A program made the position numbers and the translations under genes. A stretch of DNA of 64,000 nucleotides from Hyaloraphidium curvatum. Taxonomy: Eukaryota; Monoblepharomycota; Hyaloraphidiomycetes; Hyaloraphidiales; Hyaloraphidiaceae. Under the pieces are notes generated by a model. That model saw nothing but the letters and a program-made list of their open reading frames with translations. It ran no database searches and was not told where the DNA came from. Within the stretch, counting starts at the first letter, position 1. Each line of letters begins with the position of its first letter. This document shows positions 22,743 to 32,567 of this stretch, piece by piece. The stretch is taken from positions 248,001 to 312,000 of the forward strand of contig JAIVFI010000007.1 of the NCBI GenBank assembly GCA_025558095.1, written 5' to 3'.

Positions 22743-24603
22743 TCATCGATACTTCATTTCATCCTCGAGGAACCCGACCGTGGGGAAGCGCTTCGCAAAC
22801 GCAACAACTTCGGCCTTCGTCTTGCCAATCTCCGGCACACCGGCGCCCTCGCCGAGGAAGTCCTTGAAGTCCTTGAGCTTCGTGCCTGTAACTCCAGTCA
22901 ATGAGGGCTAAGCGCAGCAAACGTCCGAGCCCACCCTTGGCCTGCCCGTTGACCTCGATCGCGATCCGGACGGCCCGATCGATGTACTCGCAGATCTGAT
23001 CGAAATCGGATTCCACCAGGCCACGCGTGGTCATTGCCGGCGATCCGACGCGGAGACCGCCAGGGACCAGCGCGGATTTGTCGCCAGGGACGGTGTTCTT
23101 GTTGGCGGCGACGTTGACGAGCTCGAGGACGCGCTCGACACGGGACCCGTCAATCTTCTTGTCCCGCAAGTCGATCAGCGCAAGGTGCGTGTCGGTGCCG
23201 TCGGTAGTGAGCTTGTAACCCATCTTCTTGAGGACCACCTCAAACCGCTTGGCGTTCTTGAGGACCTGCTTCTGGTACTCCTTGAAGTCGGCGGACTGGG
23301 CCTGCTTGAGAGCGACGGCAAGGGCGGTAATCGTGTGGTTGTGCGGGCCACCTTGGTGACCGGGGAAGACGGAGGCGTTGATGGGCCCTTCGAGGTCGTA
23401 CATAATCTCTGTCGCCGTTCGTTAGCGAACCAAAATCAACCCAAACCGTCATAGTTTAGCCCACCCTTGCCCTTCTTGTCCACGGACTTGACACCCTTCC
23501 GGTAAAAAATCATGCTGCCCCGCGGTCCGCGCAAGCTCTTGTGCGTCGTCGTGGTGACGACGTCCGCGTACTCGAACGGGCTCGGCAACACTCCGGCGGC
23601 CACCAGCCCGCTCACGTGGGCCATATCCACGAGCAGCACCGCGTTCACGCCATCCGCAATCTGGCGGAACCGAGCATAGTCCCAGTTGCGGGGGTACGCC
23701 GACCCGCCGGCGACAATCAGCTTTGGCCGGAAGAGTTTCGACGTGGCCGCGAGCGCATCGTAGTCAACGAGGCCCGTAGACTCGTTGCAACGGTACGGCA
23801 TCTGCTCATAGTATGCCGAAATCGCGGAAATTTTCTTGGTGTCGGTCTGGTAACCGTGTGACAGGCTGGCGAGGGAACACGTGAATCAATACCCGACAAG
23901 CGAGACTCGGGGCCACTCAAGGCCCCAAAGGCGAGAGCAGAGATACCGACTGTCCTCCGTGAGGCAGATCAAGGCCCATGAGGCGGCCATGAGGTCCGAT
24001 GAGGGCGTAGTAGACATAAAGATTTGCCGGAGCCCCTGGCCGCGGCGAGTCAGCTTCCAGAGAGACAGATAGTGCCACCGAAGGCCGCACCCGACAGCGA
24101 CTGGACGTTGACGCCCCACTTGGCGGGGTCCAGCCCAAACGCTTCCAAAGCGCGCTGCTGGCAGAGCCGCTCGCTCATGTCAATGAACTCGTTTCCGCCA
24201 TAGTAGCGCGCCCCGGGGTAGCCTTCCGAGTACTTGTTCTGCATCGGAGAGCCAAGAGCCTCCATGACCGCCCGAGAGGTGAAGTTCTGCGCGGGTCGGG
24301 GTGAGGGTCCCGGAACCCCGTTCACGTGGCGCCCGAACCTCGGACGGAATGAGCACTATACTCTCCCGCTGCCGCTGCTTCTCCAACTCCAGAATGTTCT
24401 GAATCTCGGGGTCCACCCTTGCCAGGGGCGCATTGAGCAGCTGGCCGAATGGAACACGGTCACAGGGTACCGGCCTGAGCGACGATCAGACGGACCTCCA
24501 CGGAGGGCGAGGCGGTCGCCATGCCGCGCTGAGGCACTCTCGGCGCCCGCAGGCGCGTCGGCACGGCGGACCGGAGTCCGCGCGGGAGCATTGCGCCGGA
24601 CAT
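22743..24603 (-). CDS. SHM1: Serine hydroxymethyltransferase, mitochondrial form (multi-exon)
   Basis: Pyridoxal-phosphate enzyme interconverting serine and glycine with tetrahydrofolate. The N-terminal exon from the ATG at 24603 encodes an Arg-rich presequence ([20 protein letters not shown]) ending ATASPSVE. A short intron (donor GTCCGT) joins it to [20 protein letters not shown], a mitochondrial-type start. Then come [30 protein letters not shown], the PLP-lysine loop [20 protein letters not shown] near 23520-23580, [20 protein letters not shown] and [15 protein letters not shown]. It ends with FLEDEMKYR and TGA at 22743-22745. Introns lie near 24310-24355, 24010-24070, 23830-23900, 23400-23460 and 22870-22930. 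Whether a second, cytosolic SHMT exists cannot be seen here. Confidence 0.95.
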
Positions 24604-24687
24604 GTTGAAAGAGAGCGGGCGGAGGCGCGGCGCTCGAAGTCCGGGGGCAAACCCGATTGACGACCTCGCCCCACAGCAGAAGTCCTT

Positions 24688-25812
24688 CTATTTGAACAAC
24701 TCCTTGCCGATTCCGCCGTGACCTTGCGGTTCGTCCCTCAGCCCGGCGTCCAGCGCCTTGATCAGGGCGCCCCCGATCGTCCGCGCAGACTGGATCATCT
24801 CCGACAGCAGGCTGGGATCGATCCCTCCCTTGCCCCCCTTCTGAATGGCGCAAATGCTCCCCCGAGAGTTGACCGCCACCGTCACCTTTGCCGACGAAGA
24901 CAGCTCCTCCAGCGGGTTGGGATCGATAATGTAGCGCTTGCCAAGCTGCACATGAAATGTCAGCGATACGAGGAAGCAATCGGTTAGCCGTGAAGAAGCT
25001 GACCTTGTTCAAGGTCACCGTGACGGGAACATCCTCGGCACCCTTGACCGGGACGGTGCCATCCACGACGTCGAAATCAAACTGCCCTTCGGCGACCTCC
25101 TCGACGACGGTCTTCGGTATCCGGGTATTCCGCAAGGCCCCGCGGACAGCGAGGAAGATGCAGTCGAGCACGTTGCCGTTGTACTCGAGAATCTGTCCAA
25201 GCCTCTGTCAGAATAACTGTAGACAGTTCCAGACACCACGGGCCCACCAGAGCGTCGATGTAGAGAATCCAGCACTGCTGACGGGAAATGATGACAAGGC
25301 TCTCCAAGTCGATTCCGGCCTGCGGCCCGTTGAAGACCTTGTTCATGATCTGCGAGTAAATCGTGAGGGCGTTCTCCCCTCCTTCTGCTCCGGTAAAGTC
25401 GCTGGCCACTCCTGGGGAGCTGAGCTCCGCGTCTCCATGAGAATAGATCCCGAAATATTCTCGTTCCGAAATCCCACCATTCCACGGAGCAGACGACGCG
25501 TCCTCGGTTCTCCGAGAGGCCCTCCGGCATCGCCTCCGCGGTACGCTCGCCAGCGACCGCATCGTCGGCCGCCTCCTCATCCTGCTCCTCCTCCTCGTCG
25601 TCTGCCCGCTCCGGTACTATGCTCCCCACTTCCACTTTGATGCCGACCAGCACGTCCGTCCCGTCGAGCCTCAAGCGGCACGACCCGCTGGCCTGGGCCA
25701 CCACGCCCGTCTCCACCTGGAAACGGCGGTAGTCTGTCCGCTTGCGACCATCGCCGCGAATGTTCCGTTCCACCCCGGTCACGATGTAGTCCGCCTCGGC
25801 TCGCGAAATCAT
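24688..25812 (-). CDS. RRP42: RNA exosome ring subunit RRP42/EXOSC7 (multi-exon)
   Basis: One of six RNase PH-like subunits of the exosome barrel, which threads RNA to Rrp44/Rrp6 in nucleus and cytosol. From the ATG at 25812: ISRAEADYIVTGVERNIRGD, GRKRTDYRRFQVETGVVAQA, TDVLVGIKVEVGSIVPE, then an acidic insert (DDEEEEQDEEAADD). Later exons give NKVFNGPQAGIDLESLVIIS, RQQCWILYIDAL, DCIFLAVRGALRNTRIPKTV, DVPVTVTLNKVSFF, and RYIIDPNPLEELSSSAKVTV to GIGKELFK, TAG 24688-24690. The order matches EXOSC7, including the CWILYID signature. Catalytic phosphate-binding residues of RNase PH are not retained, as usual for eukaryotic exosome subunits. It is divergent from the cotransporter with 237 bp between starts. 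Confidence 0.93.
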
Positions 25813-26049
25813 GGTCTGTGGTGGGCCTCAAAAAGTTGACCGCCGCGGCGCCCAGCGCCGCCGTACTCTGGTTCGGACTCACGCGACCGTTGACCGCCGC
25901 CCAGCGCCGCCGTCCGGACTCACGCGACCCCCTGGACCAGGGTCCCGGAATCACCAAGCCAGAGAGTGTCGAAACGGCCGGGATCGAGCTAATCGTGTCC
26001 TTGGGTCCCGGCCCAGTCCCGGCCTGCAAAGCGCCGTGTACGGAGCGCC
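25813..26049. promoter_or_regulatory. Divergent promoter region RRP42 / cation-chloride cotransporter
   Basis: This 237 bp between the two start codons contains two near copies of a CCGC/GGCGCCCAGCGCCGCCGT segment around 25845-25865 and 25890-25915 (a CAGCGCCGCCGT core is repeated, each with ACTC downstream). No TATA box is obvious. Confidence 0.4.
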
Positions 26050-28953
26050 ATGGCCGACTCTCCGACGCTCGCGCCTTCGCGGACCAACAGGCGCGTCCGG
26101 TCGCAGCGGACATTTGAGGAACACTATCGAGACCTGCGGCGCGCGGATAGCAACACTTCCAGCCTTTTTCCTGACGGTAGACGCGAATCCGAGCTACCCG
26201 GACGTGCTAAGCTGGGAACTTTTGCCGGAGTTTTCGTTCCTACGATTCTGTCCATCTGGGGCGTGCTGTACTACCTCAGATTCGGCTACGTTGTGGGTCA
26301 AGGCGGCGTCGTTGGTACCCTACTGGTCTGGGCCGCTGCCCATGTCGTTTCTATCGTCACCGCTCTCTCTCTCTCGGCGATCTGCACGGCCGGCGTCGTC
26401 AAGACCGGCGGGGTGTATTACATCCTGTCTCGCGTGCTGGGACCCGAGTTCGGAGGTTCCCTGGGCGTCTACTTGGTGCTCAGTAACGTCCTGTCAGCCG
26501 CCCTGGCTGCCCTGGCCTTCGTTGAGTCGCTGCTCGACAACTTCGGGTCGGCCAACGGGGGTTTCCTACCCGATGGCCGCTGGTGGACGCTTCTCTATGC
26601 CACGATCCTCAATTTCGCGTCGGCGGCTGTCTGTTTCGTCGGGGCAGACTCGTTCGCAAAGACGTCGGTCTTCCTGGCCACGATTCTCCTCGTTTCTACC
26701 CTCTCGTGCTATGCGACCTTCCTCTTTCGCGCTCCGTTCCAGAATCCGGAAATGCACCTCAACTTCACGGGCATCCGCATGGAGACTCTGGAGAGCAACC
26801 TCTGGCCCGACTTCCATCCCGACGACGAGGGCAATCCAGTTGGCTACACGACTCTTTTCGGGCTCCTGTTTCCAATTGTGGCCGGCGTTCTTAGCGGGGC
26901 ATCGCTCAGTGGGGACCTCGAATCTCCGAGCAAGTCCATCCCTCGCGGCACGCTCTCCGCGATCGCGTTCACCCTCTTTATCTACGTAACCACGACATTC
27001 CTCCTGGCATCGACCGTCACGCGCGCGAGCTTGCTCAAAGGTGAGCACCTAATCTCGCGGCACGCCGAATGGACGGTGAATGGCGCCTTTTGCTAGACCT
27101 GTCCGTCGTTGTCGATGCTAACTTCTTCCCCGCGACGGTGACGGCCGGCCTGCTGGCCACGTCGATATTTGCATGCCTCGGATCCATCATTTCGGCTGCC
27201 AAGGCGTGGCAGGCGCTCGCACGGGATCACCTGATTCCCGGAATATCCGTTTTCGCTTACGGCGACCTCACGAACGATGAACCGCACCTCGCGACTGCCT
27301 TCTGCACCCTCCTTACCCAGCTTCTTCTCATGACCGTGACGGACATCAACGTTCTGGCTCCTCTGGTTACGATCACGAATCTTATCCTCTTCTCCGGCGT
27401 GAACCTTGCCGTGGCTCTTCTGAAGCTGGCTTCGGCTCCGAACTTCCGCCCCAGCTTTCGCTACTTCAGCTTCGGCCAGGCGCTTTTCGGAACTGTCGCT
27501 TGTATCGTGGCCATAGTGTTGGTCGATCCTGGCTACGGGCTCGTCTCCATCCTCATCGAAATCGTGCTTTTCTTCGTCATTGCCTACTCCGCGGCGCCAA
27601 AGCCTTGGGGCGACGTCAGCCAAGGCATCATCTTTCACCAGGTCCGCAAGTACCTGCTTCAGCTTGACCTCAATCGGACGCACACCAAGTTCTGGCGCCC
27701 GCAGATCCTCTTGTGCGTCGACACGCCCCTGAAGGACGTCAATCTTGTCAAGTTCGGCAACCAGCTGAAGAAGGGCGGGCTTTATGTCCTGGCTCACGTC
27801 TATCCGACCGAGGATTTCCGAGGAACGGTCGCCGCCTTACAGGACGTCAACTACACGTGGTTGAAGTATGTCGAGCAGCTCCATGTCAAGGCGTTCGTGG
27901 AGCTCTCTAGTGCTCCGACCGTTCGCCTCGGGATCCAATCCCTGATGATGACAGCTGGGCTGGGCACGCTGTGAGTCCGATTCCTATTGTGGATGCCTAG
28001 CAGAAGTGGCTGAGCGATCCCTCAGGAAACCGAACCTGGTGATGCTGCGTTGGCCGTCGAAGGACTTGGACGACCCGGCACCAAGCGATTCAAACTCTTC
28101 TGTCGAGGTCTCGGACGACCTGGCACGTCTTCCCACCGTTCGAAGCGCCGTTTCGCCTCAGGAATGGGTAGCAATTTTGGAGGACATCAACGCCGCTAGC
28201 AAGATCACGTGCATAGCGCGGAACTTTGCGAACCTCGATCGCCGCGTGACCGAGCGCGTCTCCAAGCTCGCGAGCCTTTGGAGGTCCGTGCGACCGCTCA
28301 GTTCCAGCAGCGTAGATGAGGAGGCGTCGCCGTTGCTGCCTTCACTGCCGCTCAAGGGCGGCTCCGACAAGCTGACGGTTCATGTCTGGCCCGTGCAGTC
28401 CGCTGATGGCGAAGCTTTCGAATCGGTCACGACCGTCCTGCAACTCGCCTCGATCCTTTCGCGGACCGATCAGTGGGAACGGACGAACTTTGTTGCGTAT
28501 GCGGTGGTGGAAGCGAAAGAGGACGGACCAGCGGAGGTCGCCAGGCTGTCGAAACTGATCGACGATCTTCGCATCGACACCCACGTGGTTGCTGCCTATG
28601 CCTGCGATTCGCCATCGTTCCAGCGGCTCCTTGCGGAGCGCAGCCGCAATAGCAGGAGCGCGCGGCCGAACCAGGATTCGTGGGGTTTCCGGATTTCTAC
28701 GCGATCACCCATCGGATTCTTCGCCGAGCTCTCGGGGGACGAACAGTGCCAGATCCTGAACGATCTGATGCTCGAGCACTCCAGCGGAGCTTCTCTCCTA
28801 CTCAGCACCTTTGCCTCGCCGCCGCCGGGCACCTCCGCGTCGCCGGAATCCGCCGCCTCCTACGTGGCCGCCCTCGACACCCTTACCGCCGATCTCCGCG
28901 TTCCGCTGCTCCTCACGTCAAGCCCGGAGCTGGTCGTGACCATGGCTTTGTAG
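26050..28953 (+). CDS. VHC1: Cation-chloride cotransporter, VHC1/SLC12A9-like (three exons)
   Basis: Multi-pass cotransporter of the SLC12 family; the fungal Vhc1 protein lies in the vacuolar membrane and moves K+ and Cl-. From the ATG at 26050 a short cytosolic tail leads to TM1 with the family signature GVFVPTILSIWGVLYYLRFG. Further helices follow (VVSIVTALSLSAICTAGVVK, GGVYYILSRVLGPEFGGSLG), then LFGLLFPIVAGVLSGASLSG and DLESPSKSIPRGTLSAI, a classic CCC motif. Introns near 27040-27100 and 27971-28005 link to ATSIFACLGSIISAAKAWQA, GVNLAVALLKLASAPNFRPS and the C-terminal domain (KFWRPQILLCVDTPLKDVNL, KPNLVMLRWPSKDLDDP). TAG is at 28951-28953. Ion preference cannot be read from the sequence. 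Confidence 0.92.
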
Positions 28954-29060
28954 AGATGTACCTCGACAGGCTGTATTTGCGTTGCACTAGATTGCACATG
29001 TCTCTTGTGGGGCGTCGACGTGGCAAGGTGGCGGCGTCTCGCGGCGCTGGCCAACACACA

Positions 29061-30791
29061 ATGACCCACTGCCATTCGGAGCCACGCGCGGCCTGGCGCC
29101 GCTCGCCATGGCCGGCAGTGCTCCTGATCCTCTTTGCCTCCGTCGCCGCGGTCGTCGCGCAGCCGCTACAGGCGGGAATGGCTAACGCCGTGCTGCACCC
29201 CGACGAAGGGGACGTTTGCAAAGTGGGTCCGCGCCGCCCATCGGGCCCGTTCCGGCCAGCTGACGGCGCTGGATCCCCTCCGTCCAGCTCTCCGGCCCGA
29301 TCCAGGACTCGTGCTGTTCGTTCGAGGACGTCCAGGCCGTCAACGAGGCCGTGAACCTGCCCCTGAACGAGCTCGTGCGCACGCTCTTCTTCCGTTTCTG
29401 GAAGGTCAATCTGTGGAAGGACTGCCCTTTCTGGAAGGACGGCCTGTTTTGCACCAACCGGAACTGCGCCGTGGAGCCGGCCGACGAGTCCGAGGTGCCC
29501 GATGAATGGAAATCAGGGCCCCTCGGCTCCATCAACCTCGAAGGATCGAGCACCGAGTACTCCTCGGTCTTTGGCGGCTGCTCGATAACGGACAAGGATT
29601 TCTGCATCCTGGATTCCGAGAACGCCCTCAGCGACGGCACGTGCTACGTGGACCTTTTGAAGAACCCCGAACGTTTCACTGGCTACTCTGGCGAGCCCGC
29701 CAACCGCGTCTGGCGTGCCATCTACGAGGAGAACTGCTTCAACCTCATCGGAGACGGCACCACGCCGCTCGAGACGGAGCTGGATCGGGCGCGCGCCGTC
29801 GAGGCCGCCTGCGTGGAAAAGCGGGTCTTCTACCGCCTCGTCTCGGGCCTGCACTCGTCCATCTCGGTGCACATCTGCACCGACTGGCTCAATCGCACCA
29901 CGGGCGAGTGGCACCCCAACTTGGACTGCTTCGTGCACCGCGTGGGCAAGTTCCCGGAGCGGGTCAACAACGTCTATTTCAACTACGCCGTCGTCCTCCG
30001 TGCACTGCGTAAGCTGGCGCCGTACCTGCGCGAGTACGCATTCTGCTCCAGCAACACGACTGAGGACGCTTTGACGAGGGAGCTGCTGGAGCGGGTGCTG
30101 GATGCCCCCGCTGGGTGCCCGGCGGCATTCGACGAGAAGCAGCTGTTTGCCGGGCAGGATTCGAAGCAGCTGATGCGCGAGATCAAGGGCGCGTTCCGGA
30201 ACATCTCGCGGATCATGGACTGCGTGTCCTGCGACAAGTGCAAGATGTGGGGCAAGCTGCAGGTGACAGGGCTCGGGACCGCGCTCAAGATCCTGTTTTC
30301 GCTGGACGATAAGTGGGTTTGTCCGATCTTCTGCCGTGAGCCGCTTTTCTTACGTCGTTCGCAGCTACCGAAACTACCGCCTGAGCCGCACCGAGATCGT
30401 CACCCTCGTCAACGCGTTCCAGCGGTACTCCAACACCCTGAAATCCATCACGAGGTTCAAGGCCATGTGGGAGGCGAGGTCCCAGGCGACGGAGCGGGCC
30501 CCGGTGCCGCGGCCAGCCGAGCGGGCGGACGCGGAGCGGCCCCCGGCAAACGCTTCCCCACCAAAAGCCGAACCCGATTCCGGGCCGGCGCCGCAACCGG
30601 TGGCGCCTCCTTTGACCGAGGGCGCGCGCCGCTTCTTCTTCTCCCCCGGGGGCGTCCTCGTGGTCCTGGCGGCCGCGGCGCTGGCCGTCATCGTGTTCAT
30701 GGTGCTCGGCGGCTACGTGGATCCGGACCCTCGCAGCCGGACCAAGGCTGGGCAGGTGGTGGCAAAGAAAAAGGCGAAGAAGGTGGCGTGA
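29061..30791 (+). CDS. ERO1: ERO1 endoplasmic reticulum thiol oxidase with C-terminal membrane anchor (three exons)
   Basis: FAD enzyme that re-oxidises protein disulfide isomerase in the ER lumen. From the ATG at 29061 there is a signal peptide (WPAVLLILFASVAAVVAQPL). A GTGGGT intron after GDVCK leads to LSGPIQDSCCSFEDVQAVNE. The shuttle pair is CTNRNC (C-x4-C) inside KVNLWKDCPFWKDGLFCTNR. FAD and core motifs are NPERFTGYSGEPANRVWRAI, YEENCFNL, CVEKRVFYRLVSGLHSSISV and GAFRNISRIMDCVSCDKCKM, whose C-x2-C-x2-C is the active site. A second GTGGGT intron joins SLDDN to YRNYRLSRTEIVTLVNAFQR. A membrane segment (VLVVLAAAALAVIVFMVLGG) follows, as in yeast Ero1. The human regulatory Cys104 equivalent is replaced (CAVEPADESEV). 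It ends at TGA 30789-30791; that 3' end is part of a direct repeat. Confidence 0.95.
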
Positions 30792-30873
30792 GCAGCGCCG
30801 GGATGTCTCTGTGGCACGGTGGGGGCTGTGATTTATCGGTGATGAATAGACCTGTGGTCTGAAAGGCTCGCGA
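30788..30873 (+). repeat. Direct repeat copy A, overlapping the ERO1 stop codon
   Basis: 86 bp starting GTGAGCAGCGCCGGGATGTC and ending near GGTCTGAAAGGCTCGCGA. It aligns with 31019-31104 in the same orientation at roughly three quarters identity by eye, with one or two single-base gaps. The first bases lie in the last ERO1 codons. Confidence 0.75.
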
Positions 30874-31434
30874 GGCGTCAGTCGGTGGCGTCCCGGGAAC
30901 ATGCAATTCCTCTGTTCATCGGTTAAGAGTCCAAATAATCAACGGGGACCGACCACCGTCGGTGATCAAAGCCTCGCGCTCCTGCCGCGTCATCGAACAC
31001 GAACCGTAAAGGCGGAACGTGAGCGGCGCGGGACGTCTCTGATGCATGGTGGAAGCTGTAATTTATGGGTGTCCGATACACCTGTGGTCTGGGAAGGCAG
31101 GCGATCCGCGGGCGCTTCTTTGCTCGGCGACGATTCAGAGACATTTGGACAGAAACAAGGCGCGAGAGGCGTCCACCGAGCGAGTCTATTACGGGTATCG
31201 AAAGAAGGAGGGTATTGAGCCCGCGATATAGTTAGCTGCGAGTTGGAGAGAGTGCAGCGACACAGAGATCAGTGGGGCTTGGGCTGCCGTCCATCCGGGT
31301 TAGCTTGCCGTCCCAAGTCGCCCGAGAAAACCCTCCACCAACCTTGTAGCTATCAGACAGCAGGCAGAGCGGCAGCGCGGGACGGCCGAAGGAAAGATCA
31401 AGCGACCCGCCCCACCGCGTGCCCGGCACCGGTC
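30792..31434. other. Intergenic region between ERO1 and the convergent ferredoxin gene
   Basis: 643 bp with no credible exon. It holds most of repeat copy A, all of copy B, and presumably the 3' untranslated regions of both convergent genes. Open frames in it are short and match nothing I recognise. Confidence 0.4.
31019..31104 (+). repeat. Direct repeat copy B, downstream of ERO1
   Basis: 86 bp starting GTGAGCGGCGCGGGACGTCT and ending CCTGTGGTCTGGGAAGGCAG. It is the second copy of the element at 30788-30873, about 231 bp apart. It suggests a local duplication of the ERO1 3' end or a small dispersed element present twice. Confidence 0.75.
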
Positions 31435-32177
31435 TCACCCGTCAACGGCCATGTTGCGCGTCGCCGACGGCAGCTGCATCACCATGCCCTCCAGCTCCTT
31501 GGTCATTTTGATCTGGCATCCCAGGCGGGAGCTACAATTGGGCGGATCGGGGTCAACAGGGCGCGAGGGAAAGGGGCATGGGAGGGGTACGAACGTTTCG
31601 GTGAGGCCAAAGGCCAGGTCCAGCATATCGTTCTCCTCGTCCGTCGGCTCCTCCAGCATGTCGAAGTACTCCTTGTCCACGATCACGTGGCACGTCGAGC
31701 ACGCTTCCCCGTCCGACGTCAGCCCTTCCTCCTCGGCACCCGCACGGCCAAAGTCGTCTCACCGCAGCTCCCCTCGCACGCGCCCTCCATCTCCACGTCG
31801 TTCGCGTGTGCCACGTCCAGCATCGTCTCGTCCTCGCCGGCCCAGCATTCCAGCTCCTCGCCCTCGGGGGTGACGAAGGTGACGCGGTAGCCGTCGCCTG
31901 GTTTGTGCTTCTTGGTGTGCAGGAGGGCTTATCGGGGGTGAGCGGGGACCGCATCAGGGCAGGAAGGGACGTGCCCACCTGATGACGAGTGGAACGGGCG
32001 TCCGTGAGGGGCGGAGGGGGGCAAGGACGGCGCCGAGGCGCGCGGCCGCGGGAGGGCGACGGGGCGGGCAGCGGGCGCGGGGCGCGCCATCGCGGCCGCG
32101 GAGAGGGCGCAGCGCGCGTCACTGAGAGCGGAGAGCCGCGCCGCGGGGGCGGAGAAGGCGCGGACGGCGCGGTGCAT
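31435..32177 (-). CDS. YAH1: Mitochondrial [2Fe-2S] ferredoxin, adrenodoxin/YAH1 type (four exons)
   Basis: Electron carrier between ferredoxin reductase and iron-sulfur-cluster, haem A and ubiquinone synthesis. The ATG at 32177 (MHRAVRAFSAPAARLSALSD) opens a long presequence ending RPFHSSS. Joins by GTGGGC and GTGAGA introns give KPGDGYRVTFVTPEGEELEC, LDVAHANDVEMEGACEGSC and ACSTCHVIVDKEYFDMLEEP. The intron near 31690-31770 splits the codon before the second cluster cysteine, giving C-x5-C-x2-C. The fourth cysteine is in RLGCQIKMTKELEG after a further intron, and TDEENDMLDLAFGLTET is diagnostic. It ends NMAVDG with TGA at 31435-31437. An ATG further upstream was not found in frame. Confidence 0.93.
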
Positions 32178-32567
32178 CGCGGCGTCGATTCGGTTTGCGT
32201 TCGCTGGCGCGGCGTCGGATCGGGTCGGCAACGAATGCTGCCCGGCAAGGCCCGTTGCCGTCGCGAGTCCTGAATCCCCGTTGATCTTTCAGTTTTACCT
32301 TCTTTAGCTTGCTCTGACACGGCTCCGCGGCATCCGAGGCCGCGATCGCTTCTCTACTCCGTGATGCGCAGCCCATTGTCCAGGACGGCCATCCAGGACA
32401 CCGGATCCATCCAGCACCGGGCCGAAGCCTCGCCAGCAATCCTCAACCAGTGCATTAGCCAGCAATGGCATCGATTCCACCTCCGCTTCCGTTGCTTCGC
32501 CGACGAGGTGATCAAATTGCGGCTGTGCACACCGCGTGGCCTACACGCGCCCCGAATCTCGCTCTCA
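32178..32567. promoter_or_regulatory. Divergent region between ferredoxin and DCR2-like genes
   Basis: 390 bp between the two start codons. A plus-strand frame is open from 32361 and includes an in-frame ATG at 32364, so a 68-residue longer N-terminus of the phosphatase is possible. No other structure was seen. Confidence 0.35.

Noticed and set aside
28680-29354. Plus-strand frame reading through the end of the cotransporter into ERO1
   Set aside because: Only the part from the ATG at 29061 is real ERO1 coding sequence; upstream it is an alternate frame of the cotransporter exon.
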